Positions 42,114 through 47,904 of a stretch of 50,478 bases of DNA are shown piece after piece. Numbering within the stretch: the stretch's first letter is position 1; every line of letters starts with the position of its first letter. The translations under genes were made by a program, and so were the position numbers. Location: the IMG/VR virus record IMGVR_UViG_3300013093_002068, positions 1 through 50,478 of that record, one strand, 5' to 3'. Source of the stretch: a virus. The notes below the pieces were generated by a model. The model worked only from the letters and a program-made list of their open reading frames with translations, had not been told where the DNA came from and ran no database searches.

Positions 42114-43402
42114 TTAAGTGCTTCAACTAATTCTGGAATTGTAGCATACGTATCTTCTTGGCGTAGCACATCCATTTGTTTAGTCAGTTGCAAAAAGCGA
42201 TTCTTAGCACCTTGATTAGTAGGTTGGCGAAGCTCATGTATAATTTGATTTAACTTAGGTAAGATACGCATAGTACGATACTTCTTTTCGTATTCGGCGG
42301 CCCATGCTGTTAACTTATCAATAGTTTGCATTCTAAATGTTTCATTCCAAATACTAACATGCAAGTTATCAGGTTCTAAAATAAGATTAATGTACCAATT
42401 GTGATAGTGTTGCTTAGAGTTAATAACTCCAATACTAGTCAGATGCTCGACAATCTCCGGAATACGATGTGCGTTCAATGCACCAACTGTAATATTAGGG
42501 CGAACGATTAAGTTATCTAATTCACTCATTGCGATAAGATTACGCTCAATCTTATTCCAATCGGACCCACTACGAATAAGTTCAGCACGTGGTCCAATCT
42601 CATCAATGCTAGGCCATATTTCAATATGTCCTTTCTTCCACTTGCGCCAGTAGTCTAATACATTCTTACCTTTGTGCGTAAGGCTACTACAATTAGTGTT
42701 ATATGTAATTGTAACATCAAATCGATCCTGTTGTTCAAGTAAGTCTAGTATTTGCCAATGCTCATCCATGAGCAACGGCTCACCTCCAGCAAAGTAAATG
42801 CGTTCAACATACTTCGATTGTTCCACTATAAAGTCAAAGTTAGTTTTATCACTTACAGAGTCTACTTGAATAACTTTACCTATCTCATTAGGTTTGATCC
42901 AACCCAATGCTTCAGCATCTGGTTTCCATGCACTACTATATTGCGGGCCACATGAACGACATTTAAGGTTACATATATTGCTAAAGCGGAAGTCCCAATA
43001 CAACAACTTCATGTCTTTGACTGTACCATCAGGCTCAGTCATATCTGGAATACGTTCAACAACATGCCCAAATTCTCTATTGCGATGGATCCTGCTGCTT
43101 TCTCCGGTGACTTCTTCTTGCTTCCAACAACGGCTACAAATTTCTGGACGCTTTCCGTTTAACATTTGTGTACGCATTGTACGTAGAACTTCACTGTTCC
43201 ACACTTCTTCTATAGAGGTTTCGTTGATGTTGCCTAGATTCTTAACCTTAGTACTGGTAAGACAGCAAGGAGTCATTCTACCATCAGGTTCGATGTTAAG
43301 ATGTATCCATGGGACTACACAGAGACTTTGTTCTCTATTAGTTGCTGTTGTTTGAAATGTTATTGGTTTGGCTGTGGTTAGCCAGGGTAGTTTATCGAAC
43401 AT
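42110..43402 (-). CDS. Radical-SAM enzyme with twitch/SPASM-like N-terminal Cys domain
   Basis: 430 residues. CNLKCRSC (C144, C148, C151), YFAGGEPLLMDEH and EIWPSIDEIGPRAELIRSGS. N-terminal SLCVVPWIHLNIEPDGRMTP followed by CC (46-47) and CSRC (89-92) forms the extra Cys region. It is the first gene of the 8.5-kb leftward operon. Its ATG follows TTTAAATA by 4 nt within a near-palindrome and has no Shine-Dalgarno site, so expression of the whole operon may start from a leaderless message. Confidence 0.88.
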   Translation of the reverse strand: MFDKLPWLTTAKPITFQTTATNREQSLCVVPWIHLNIEPDGRMTPCCLTSTKVKNLGNINETSIEEVWNSEVLRTMRTQMLNGKRPEICSRCWKQEEVTGESSRIHRNREFGHVVERIPDMTEPDGTVKDMKLLYWDFRFSNICNLKCRSCGPQYSSAWKPDAEALGWIKPNEIGKVIQVDSVSDKTNFDFIVEQSKYVERIYFAGGEPLLMDEHWQILDLLEQQDRFDVTITYNTNCSSLTHKGKNVLDYWRKWKKGHIEIWPSIDEIGPRAELIRSGSDWNKIERNLIAMSELDNLIVRPNITVGALNAHRIPEIVEHLTSIGVINSKQHYHNWYINLILEPDNLHVSIWNETFRMQTIDKLTAWAAEYEKKYRTMRILPKLNQIIHELRQPTNQGAKNRFLQLTKQMDVLRQEDTYATIPELVEALK

Positions 43403-43403
43403 A

Positions 43404-43420
43404 GCGTATTTAAAATACGC
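43404..43420 (-). promoter_or_regulatory. T4-type late promoter (TTTAAATA) in a near-palindrome, 4 nt before ATG
   Basis: GCGTATTTAAAATACGC is almost self-complementary. Its leftward octamer TTTAAATA (43414-43407) precedes the ATG at 43402 by CGCT. It is the only promoter-like element seen for the operon 43402-34898. Confidence 0.6.
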
Positions 43421-43429
43421 ACCTGTTGA

Positions 43430-43645
43430 TTAGCTGTAATCTGGAACATCGCCACCGTACTTAGTAGACTTTTTCTTCTTGCCTTTTAAGTAGTGGCCTT
43501 TGCCATCTGTATGACCTTTGCCTTTAGAAGTGTGAGCTCGGAGCCCTTGGCTCACACAACTAGCATAATCGCTACGTCCTAGACGGCGACCTGAATGGCA
43601 AAGTGCTGCGCTGGTTTTTTCTGTTATAAATTCATGGGCTCTCAT
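43430..43645 (-). CDS. Small basic protein with a T4-like capsid-targeting peptide
   Basis: 71 residues. The start MRAHEFITE is close to the capsid-targeting peptides of T4 internal proteins (remembered as MKTYQEFIAE), where prohead protease gp21 cuts after the Glu of an [LI]-x-E site. Cutting after E9 would leave 62 residues, very rich in Lys, Arg, His and Gly (GKGHTDGKGHYLKGKKKK), fit to bind DNA. It may be packaged with the genome and injected into the host. This is inference from the N terminus and charge. The ATG is 5 nt after a late octamer, as expected for a virion gene. Confidence 0.65.
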   Translation of the reverse strand: MRAHEFITEKTSAALCHSGRRLGRSDYASCVSQGLRAHTSKGKGHTDGKGHYLKGKKKKSTKYGGDVPDYS

Positions 43646-43650
43646 AACAA

Positions 43651-43658
43651 TATTTATC
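43651..43658 (-). promoter_or_regulatory. T4-type late promoter octamer (GATAAATA), 5 nt before ATG
   Basis: GATAAATA followed by TTGTT and the ATG at 43645. The octamer overlaps the TAA stop of the hydrolase gene upstream. Confidence 0.6.
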
Positions 43659-44352
43659 TATAGACAACTCGTTGTGTTGCTTCTTTGTCTTGATAAAACC
43701 AATGTCCTCCGACACGTCCAATGGCTGTCTTTTGATGAGCCCAGGGCGGTCTGACATTCGTAGCATGAAAGTACAATGCACCGTCATACTTGTTGCGCCA
43801 ATCACTGTAAGTATCGTCACTAGACAATAACTCTCGAGCAATTTGTTGACTTTCTACCCAACGTTCGTCTTCTCCTTTTGGAGTCTTGACAAACACACAG
43901 CGCCATGAGAATTGACACACAGCACGATTGACGTAGACAGTTTGAGTTTCCTCAACTGTACGGAAAAACTGACGCTTTTCCACGACAATATGTTTGGGAA
44001 CATTAAAGATCGTCTTTTGGTCGACCACGTTACATACTGAACGACCGAAACGTCCATCTTGGACACGGTTCAGTGTAACTAGGCCTACTGCTACCTTACC
44101 CTCTTCCGGCTCATTGGCCGCTTCGAAGAATATGTTACGGGCTAGGCATTGTAACTCTTTCATATTGACTACGGGAGTTGAAATCGCAGTTACGAACGAT
44201 CCAATCCTATCTCTAGCATCTGCTACTACATACCCAGCTAGATTGGGTTGACCCTCTTCTGTCACTTGCGGGGTCTCGGCATGACTGACACTTTGGAAAG
44301 CCAGAACCGATAATACTACTAGCGCACAAACTGCTTTGCGTATTATAGACAT
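43654..44352 (-). CDS. Cell-wall hydrolase, SleB/CwlJ type, secreted
   Basis: 232 residues. Residues 1-25 form a signal peptide (basic MSIIRK, hydrophobic ALVVLSVLAF, SHA before E26). The hydrolase_2/SleB domain has LARNIFFEAANEPEEGK with catalytic Glu about residue 77, VGLVTLNRVQDGRFG and CQFSWRC. The family cleaves peptidoglycan glycan strands as a lytic transglycosylase. In a phage this may be an exported endolysin or a wall-remodelling enzyme. It has the best ribosome-binding site in the window (AAAGGAGG at 44368-44361, 8 nt before ATG). An intrinsic terminator and a consensus promoter lie upstream, which suggests attenuation control. Confidence 0.88.
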   Translation of the reverse strand: MSIIRKAVCALVVLSVLAFQSVSHAETPQVTEEGQPNLAGYVVADARDRIGSFVTAISTPVVNMKELQCLARNIFFEAANEPEEGKVAVGLVTLNRVQDGRFGRSVCNVVDQKTIFNVPKHIVVEKRQFFRTVEETQTVYVNRAVCQFSWRCVFVKTPKGEDERWVESQQIARELLSSDDTYSDWRNKYDGALYFHATNVRPPWAHQKTAIGRVGGHWFYQDKEATQRVVYR

Positions 44353-44396
44353 ATCGTTGTCCTCCTTTGTTGTTAATTCCTCTCTGTGTGTGTTTA

Positions 44397-44426
44397 AAAC
44401 AAAAAGCCACTAACAAATGTAGTGGC
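44397..44426 (-). terminator. Rho-independent terminator upstream of the hydrolase gene
   Basis: Leftward hairpin GCCACTA-catttgt-TAGTGGC followed by TTTTTGTTTT. It ends any transcript coming from the right 45-74 nt before the hydrolase ATG. Confidence 0.8.
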
Positions 44427-44488
44427 CGTGTATATAATTACTTCAAATGACCATATACAGGACTAAAATAGGCTCAAAATGGCCCGTT
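44397..44488 (-). ncRNA. Candidate small RNA or hydrolase leader/attenuator (~92 nt)
   Basis: A perfect sigma-70 promoter (44523-44495) would start RNA near 44488, and the intrinsic terminator ends it near 44397. Between them lie two more possible stems: GGC-n8-GCC near the 5' end and TGTATAT/ATATACA in the middle. No open frame of note is present on this strand. Two readings fit: an independent small RNA, or a leader whose terminator blocks the lysis-type gene until read-through is allowed. The first 29 nt resemble a block at 48415-48444. Confidence 0.6.
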
Positions 44489-44494
44489 TAATAC

Positions 44495-44523
44495 ATTATA
44501 TACGCATTTAACTTATTTGTCAA
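44495..44523 (-). promoter_or_regulatory. Perfect sigma-70 promoter (TTGACA-17-TATAAT)
   Basis: Leftward TTGACA (44523-44518), 17-nt spacer, TATAAT (44500-44495), 12 of 12 consensus bases. It overlaps the last codons and stop of the kinase/adenylyltransferase gene. The next downstream signal is a terminator, not a gene start. Confidence 0.85.
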
Positions 44524-45292
44524 TGCCCATGCTACGTCTTATCTTAGTAGCACTGATTTGGGTTACAGCTTCATCAAATGATTCTTGTTCAATACGATAT
44601 CCTACATCACGTCCGTAGGTAATGTTTACTATATTTGGTACAACCTGTATTAGATACTGTCCTTGATATAGGGGATCCAGATCACGGCGGATAAAACTCT
44701 TAACTTTTTCAATTTCAAAAGGATTTGATCCTTGCCATCCTTGGCAGTCACGTATCTGTATTACTACCTGCCCTGTTTTAGCGATAGCACGTTCAAATAG
44801 AGCACGATGTCCATCATGCCAAGGTTGCCAACGGCCCAGCATCTGTACAGTTTCCTTCCGCCAATCAAATGTAGGGCGACGGCGGCGGTCTAGGATATGA
44901 TCAGCTATAAAGTCTGCCCACTTGTTAGCGTCCTGTTCTGTGATACGGAAGTCATAGTACTCGGGCTCTTGGAACATAGCGTTAGTATCAGCGTATCTGC
45001 TTTCACGGATAGTGTCTACCCAGATAGTCCAATCAGCTTTAAAGTTATTACGCATTTCCACTAAGGGCGCAACAAAATCACAGATTACGAATCTATCACC
45101 ACTTTCATCTGCTAGATCACGCATACGTTTACTTTGACGTATGCGTCCTTCATAACTGAAATCCCAATCGTTGTAATGTTTACGAACATCATCTGCATTG
45201 AACTGTACGGCGTCTATTTTCTCTGCTAGTGCTTTTGCTAGGGTAGTTTTACCTGCACCTGGTAAACCCATTATTAGTATTCTTTCGGTCAT
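44513..45292 (-). CDS. Fusion: P-loop kinase (APS-kinase-like) plus NMN-adenylyltransferase-like domain
   Basis: 259 residues from the ATG at 45292 (MTERILIMGLPGAGKTT); the frame continues upstream only to a TTG. Residues 1-115 carry Walker A (9-17) and FNADDVRKHYNDWDFS, GRIRQSKRM and CDFVAPLVEMR, the APS-kinase pattern. Residues 150-259 are a nucleotidyltransferase: GRWQPWHDGHRALF (HxGH-like DGH) and ISATKIRRSM, as in NadM/NadR-type NMN adenylyltransferases. It may join phosphorylation and adenylylation of a nicotinamide compound, as NadR does, or act on another substrate. The domain order is reversed relative to NadR. Confidence 0.78.
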   Translation of the reverse strand: MTERILIMGLPGAGKTTLAKALAEKIDAVQFNADDVRKHYNDWDFSYEGRIRQSKRMRDLADESGDRFVICDFVAPLVEMRNNFKADWTIWVDTIRESRYADTNAMFQEPEYYDFRITEQDANKWADFIADHILDRRRRPTFDWRKETVQMLGRWQPWHDGHRALFERAIAKTGQVVIQIRDCQGWQGSNPFEIEKVKSFIRRDLDPLYQGQYLIQVVPNIVNITYGRDVGYRIEQESFDEAVTQISATKIRRSMGIDK

Positions 45293-45336
45293 ATTAGTAT
45301 ATATCAGCCACAAATTTTACTAGGGCCAGTTCTGAC

Positions 45337-45344
45337 TTTAAATA
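45337..45344 (+). promoter_or_regulatory. T4-type late promoter octamer (TTTAAATA), 5 nt before ATG
   Basis: TTTAAATA, then CGCAC, then the ATG at 45350. The octamer plus CGC repeats the arrangement at 43402 on the other strand. Confidence 0.6.
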
Positions 45345-45349
45345 CGCAC

Positions 45350-45799
45350 ATGCACACATCAACTACAGTTCTAGTAACAGGCGGCTTTGACCCTATACAT
45401 TCGGGCCATATTGCGTTACTAAACTCTGCTAGGGCCCTGGGTGATAGACTAATAGTAGGTGTCAATTCAGATGCGTGGTTAACTCGTAAAAAGGGTGCCG
45501 CATTCTTGCCCATCCCGGAGCGTGTGATAATCTTAGAAAACCTTAGAGCTGTAGATGGAGTTATCCTATTCAATGACAACGATGACACAGCCATAGAAGC
45601 CATACGCAACGTGCTAGCCTTATACCCTAACGATCAGATCATATTTGCCAACGGGGGCGATCGTGGTGCAGACAATGTGCCAGAAATGACCCTAGTGGAT
45701 CCTAGGCTAAGATTTGAGTTTGGTGTTGGGGGTACTACAAAAGCTAATTCTAGCAGTTGGCTTTTAGATAAGTGGCTACAGTCTAGGCCACATTCATAA
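45350..45799 (+). CDS. Nucleotidyltransferase, RfaE/HldE-C-terminal-like
   Basis: 149 residues. VTGGFDPIHSGHIALL has the HxGH motif, GDRLIVGVNSDAWLTRKKG the sugar/phosphate region, FLPIPERVIILENLRAVDGV the ER-type motif, and FNDNDDTAIEAI follows. This is the pattern of the adenylyltransferase part of HldE, which makes ADP-heptose from heptose-1-phosphate, and of glycerol-3-phosphate cytidylyltransferases. The C-terminal part (FANGGDRGADNVPE) fits the HldE-like group best. It may activate a sugar for phage or host-surface glycans. The 3' end overlaps the convergent gene by 17 nt. Confidence 0.82.
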   Translation: MHTSTTVLVTGGFDPIHSGHIALLNSARALGDRLIVGVNSDAWLTRKKGAAFLPIPERVIILENLRAVDGVILFNDNDDTAIEAIRNVLALYPNDQIIFANGGDRGADNVPEMTLVDPRLRFEFGVGGTTKANSSSWLLDKWLQSRPHS

Positions 45800-46184
45800 T
45801 CCACATGGGTATACGCCCACAGTTGCCCGCACGTAGGGGCAAATCAGCTTTGGACCATTTGAACGTATCGCCCTGGAACTTGTTGTAAAAGTTAAACCCG
45901 TCAGCGAACCATACGTGTCCGGGATCACAAGGAGCCATGTGTGTATGAGCCCTAGGACCCTTACCCATAGCACCTGAGTCTGTGTATGTCTGCCCTGGGT
46001 CAATCCTAATAACCCAACAGCGTGAGTAGTCACTGATGCCACAATAGTCAGCATAAGCCCGCTGTTGCTCGGGGGTTAGTATACCCCCTAGCTCATACTG
46101 ATTATCTTGAGCCTGCTGATCCTTTAACTGATCAATTAGCCAATTCCAATCAATAAAGTTATAGTTGCCGTGAAAGTTGATCAT
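45783..46184 (-). CDS. Double-stranded β-helix-family protein lacking Fe(II) ligands
   Basis: 133 residues. The family frame is clear: FHGNYNFIDWNWLIDQL start, RIDPGQTY, PGHVWFADG, FQGDTFKWSKADLP and GNCGRIPMWI. However, the HxD position reads DSGAMG and the distal His position reads PLRAGN, so the iron site is missing. It is probably a non-catalytic relative, perhaps a binding or regulatory partner of the active copies. It overlaps the upstream, also degenerate, gene by 4 nt. Base composition is more GC-rich than most of the window. Confidence 0.6.
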   Translation of the reverse strand: MINFHGNYNFIDWNWLIDQLKDQQAQDNQYELGGILTPEQQRAYADYCGISDYSRCWVIRIDPGQTYTDSGAMGKGPRAHTHMAPCDPGHVWFADGFNFYNKFQGDTFKWSKADLPLRAGNCGRIPMWIMNVA

Positions 46185-46708
46185 AGTCTAGTAGTACCCA
46201 CAAAGTCTAGTAGCCAAAAGTCCTGATCGCTTAGATTTATCTGGGCCCAGGGCTTGGTCCAATCTTCCCATAGCCAACAGTCACCCTCGGGTATCTGGCT
46301 CAGGGTCTGCTGACCCAGTGCATCCAGCATCCATACTTGCCCAGGCGTCTTAGGGTTGACCCATATGGTATAGCGTTTGATCAGCTGTCCGGGTACCCTA
46401 GTCCATTCTTGTGCTCGGGTTATCCGTAGACTGCGGAAGGGTACCATACCCCCGGGTTTCAAACAAGTTAGGGTAGCGAACCTGGGTATAAGGTTAGTCC
46501 ATTTAGCTATGAGGGCTAGGGTCTGGGGGTATAGGGCTGCGTAGTCCCACTCTAGCCATTCAACTGTACTAGGGTCATGCCCCCATTCAGTCCACTGTTC
46601 AGATTGCTCAGGATCAATCGTGCCCTGCTGGCCCTGACCTAGCTGTGCTAATTGCTCAGCCCATACGACATCACGGTGTTTGATAGTGCCAGCCCAGTGT
46701 AGACTCAT
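46181..46708 (-). CDS. Degenerate double-stranded β-helix-family protein
   Basis: 175 residues. The similarity to the small oxygenase-like family is weaker but visible: WAGTIKHRDVVWAEQLAQL, CLKPGGMVPFRSLRI, TPGQVWMLDALG, EGDCWLWEDWTKPWAQIN. The HxD is replaced (PFRSL) and the distal His is absent (KPWAQIN), so no Fe(II) site is expected. Tandem with another ligand-less copy. The start overlaps the upstream stop as TAATG. GC-rich with many GGG/CCC and CTAG runs. Confidence 0.52.
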   Translation of the reverse strand: MSLHWAGTIKHRDVVWAEQLAQLGQGQQGTIDPEQSEQWTEWGHDPSTVEWLEWDYAALYPQTLALIAKWTNLIPRFATLTCLKPGGMVPFRSLRITRAQEWTRVPGQLIKRYTIWVNPKTPGQVWMLDALGQQTLSQIPEGDCWLWEDWTKPWAQINLSDQDFWLLDFVGTTRL

Positions 46709-46902
46709 TACTCTTCTGAAGTTGTAGCTGTAGGGTTAGGTGCAGATGCTCGCTTTTCTTTGCGTGGTGGAGCGATTTGGCTTTGTAGCACGGCCTGTAC
46801 CATATCGTTTAGGAAACTGCGGCGAGCAGCTTTATCTACGTAAGTAGCGGCCCAGCGTTTGTATTCTTTGGGCATCTTGAAGTTTGCTGTTGGTTTTAAC
46901 AT
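46708..46902 (-). CDS. Small basic hypothetical protein
   Basis: 64 residues, basic N-terminal half (FKMPKEYKRWAATYVDKAARR), then a low-complexity tail (PPRKEKRASAPNPTATTSEE). It could be a small DNA- or RNA-binding or virion protein; no family is recognised. The ATG at 46902 follows AAAGGAAT at a good distance. First gene of the leftward unit with the two ligand-less oxygenase-fold proteins. Confidence 0.6.
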   Translation of the reverse strand: MLKPTANFKMPKEYKRWAATYVDKAARRSFLNDMVQAVLQSQIAPPRKEKRASAPNPTATTSEE

Positions 46903-46978
46903 TGGATTCCTTTAATGTAAAATATCTGTACACTTAATTATCTAAGAACCAGAACCACAGACCTAACTGCTGACTCGA

Positions 46979-46986
46979 CCTAAATA
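46979..46986 (+). promoter_or_regulatory. T4-type late promoter octamer (CCTAAATA), 5 nt before ATG
   Basis: CCTAAATA, then GTCAT, then the ATG at 46992. Two mismatches from TATAAATA but with the TAAATA core and exact spacing. Confidence 0.5.
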
Positions 46987-46991
46987 GTCAT

Positions 46992-47255
46992 ATGTATAAC
47001 TTAAACAAAATCCGTGGTCATATCAAGATGCTAGAGTTTGAGCAGATGAAGTTGACTCGCTACTTAAAAGAACAACAGGGCGAAGTTGTACCCAATCCTA
47101 GACGCATCGCAGACATAGAACGTGCCCTAGCTCGCGTGACTAAGAACATAGAAGCGTATAAGAGTCGTATCGCAGCCTTTGAAGTAGCACCTGCACCAAC
47201 TCCCCCACGCCCAGCTATTGGTTCAGACGACCCCGACCGTCCACTTATACAGTAA
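46992..47255 (+). CDS. Small coiled-coil protein
   Basis: 87 residues. Residues 1-65 form a likely coiled coil (NLNKIRGHIKMLEFEQMKL, RRIADIERALARVTKNIEAY); the tail is proline-rich (APAPTPPRPAIG). No catalytic motif. It could be a small structural or scaffold-like protein expressed late. The 3' end overlaps the convergent 58-residue gene by 11 nt. Confidence 0.6.
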   Translation: MYNLNKIRGHIKMLEFEQMKLTRYLKEQQGEVVPNPRRIADIERALARVTKNIEAYKSRIAAFEVAPAPTPPRPAIGSDDPDRPLIQ

Positions 47256-47421
47256 CAGTCAGCAGGTGCAGAACATATTCCCGTTCTGATAGTAGCTGTG
47301 TATGATGAGTAGCGACCCAATGCTGATCCAGTCCCACGATCCAATAAACACAATCACATACACAAGCCCCCGATGTCAACCGCACGGGATAATAAGCATA
47401 ACACTTGATTGAACGAGTCAT
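47245..47421 (-). CDS. Small Cys-containing hypothetical protein (58 residues)
   Basis: Starts MTRSIKCYAYYPVRL at 47421. The frame runs further upstream, but this ATG lies exactly 5 nt after a late octamer (ATTAAATA), the arrangement seen at many other genes, so it is preferred. It has three further cysteines/aromatics in ACVCDCVYWIVG and a histidine pair (VATHHTQLL). A metal-binding role is possible but unproven. Confidence 0.5.
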   Translation of the reverse strand: MTRSIKCYAYYPVRLTSGACVCDCVYWIVGLDQHWVATHHTQLLSEREYVLHLLTVTV

Positions 47422-47426
47422 ATGCC

Positions 47427-47434
47427 TATTTAAT
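47427..47434 (-). promoter_or_regulatory. T4-type late promoter octamer (ATTAAATA), 5 nt before ATG
   Basis: ATTAAATA, then GGCAT, then the ATG at 47421. This element was used to choose the start of the small gene. Confidence 0.5.
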
Positions 47435-47495
47435 GGTAAAACCTCAGAGCCGAGAGTCCAACAAAGATTTCCCACGAAGTGGCAGCGCAGAGCGC

Positions 47496-47520
47496 AAAAT
47501 TTTGCCCTCAGCAGGCAAAA
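47496..47520 (-). terminator. Possible weak terminator hairpin
   Basis: Leftward TTTTGCC-tgctgag-GGCAAAA followed by only four Ts. It could end transcripts from the 47634-47891 gene. The T tract is short. Confidence 0.35.
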
Positions 47521-47535
47521 GAGCTATATACTAGT

Positions 47536-47637
47536 ATGAACTCAGAAACTCGCGTGAGAATCGTAATGTGGATTAGCTTATTGATACTAGGCGCAGCAGA
47601 ACTAGCTCTAGTATATTTGATATACAAACAAAGTTAA
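47536..47637 (+). CDS. Very small single-span membrane protein (33 residues)
   Basis: MNSETRVRIVMWISLLILGA, then AELALVYLIYKQS. A charged N terminus is followed by an uninterrupted hydrophobic helix of about 20 residues and a short basic end, as in small phage membrane proteins such as holin-like or lysis-timing factors. It overlaps the convergent gene's stop by 4 nt. No convincing Shine-Dalgarno site (AAGAG is distant). Could be real or chance; the membrane pattern is the main support. Confidence 0.45.
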   Translation: MNSETRVRIVMWISLLILGAAELALVYLIYKQS

Positions 47638-47891
47638 GCCCAACGTAATAAGAATAAGGATTTGTATTTGGCTTGACTGAAAGCTATGCAGGCCTGCCAC
47701 GATTCCTGCTCACTAGTTGTAGCGTAGATCCAAGCGGTATAGTGACTGCCTACATGTGACTTCAACCACTCTTCTAATACGCCTATAGTTTCAATCCAAT
47801 CGCTTTGTTGTTCACGATATGATATGGGCCACGGAGCTAGTGCTATATGTGGAAAGTAAGGTTGTACAGGATGATCAACCAAGTAACGCAT
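47634..47891 (-). CDS. Small hypothetical protein (85 residues)
   Basis: Starts MRYLVDHPVQPYFPHIALAP and contains YREQQSDWIETIGVLEEWL and YTAWIYATTSEQESWQACIA. Tryptophan-rich and mixed helical, with no known family. The ATG is exactly 5 nt after an AGTAAATA octamer, so it is probably a late gene with a leaderless or near-leaderless message. The stop overlaps the small membrane gene on the other strand. Confidence 0.58.
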   Translation of the reverse strand: MRYLVDHPVQPYFPHIALAPWPISYREQQSDWIETIGVLEEWLKSHVGSHYTAWIYATTSEQESWQACIAFSQAKYKSLFLLRWA

Positions 47892-47896
47892 ACAGA

Positions 47897-47904
47897 TATT
47901 TACT
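47897..47904 (-). promoter_or_regulatory. T4-type late promoter octamer (AGTAAATA), 5 nt before ATG
   Basis: AGTAAATA, then TCTGT, then the ATG at 47891. It overlaps the end of the 66-residue gene upstream. Confidence 0.5.

Noticed and set aside
42752-43355. Rightward frames antisense to the radical-SAM gene at 42110
   Set aside because: Shadows of a gene with clear radical-SAM motifs.
43632-44066. Short leftward frames inside the hydrolase gene
   Set aside because: Out-of-frame overlaps within the SleB-type domain, with no independent signals.
47060-47353. Leftward 97-residue frame overlapping the coiled-coil gene
   Set aside because: It is antisense to a gene with a late promoter and a regular coiled-coil pattern; the translation is low complexity.
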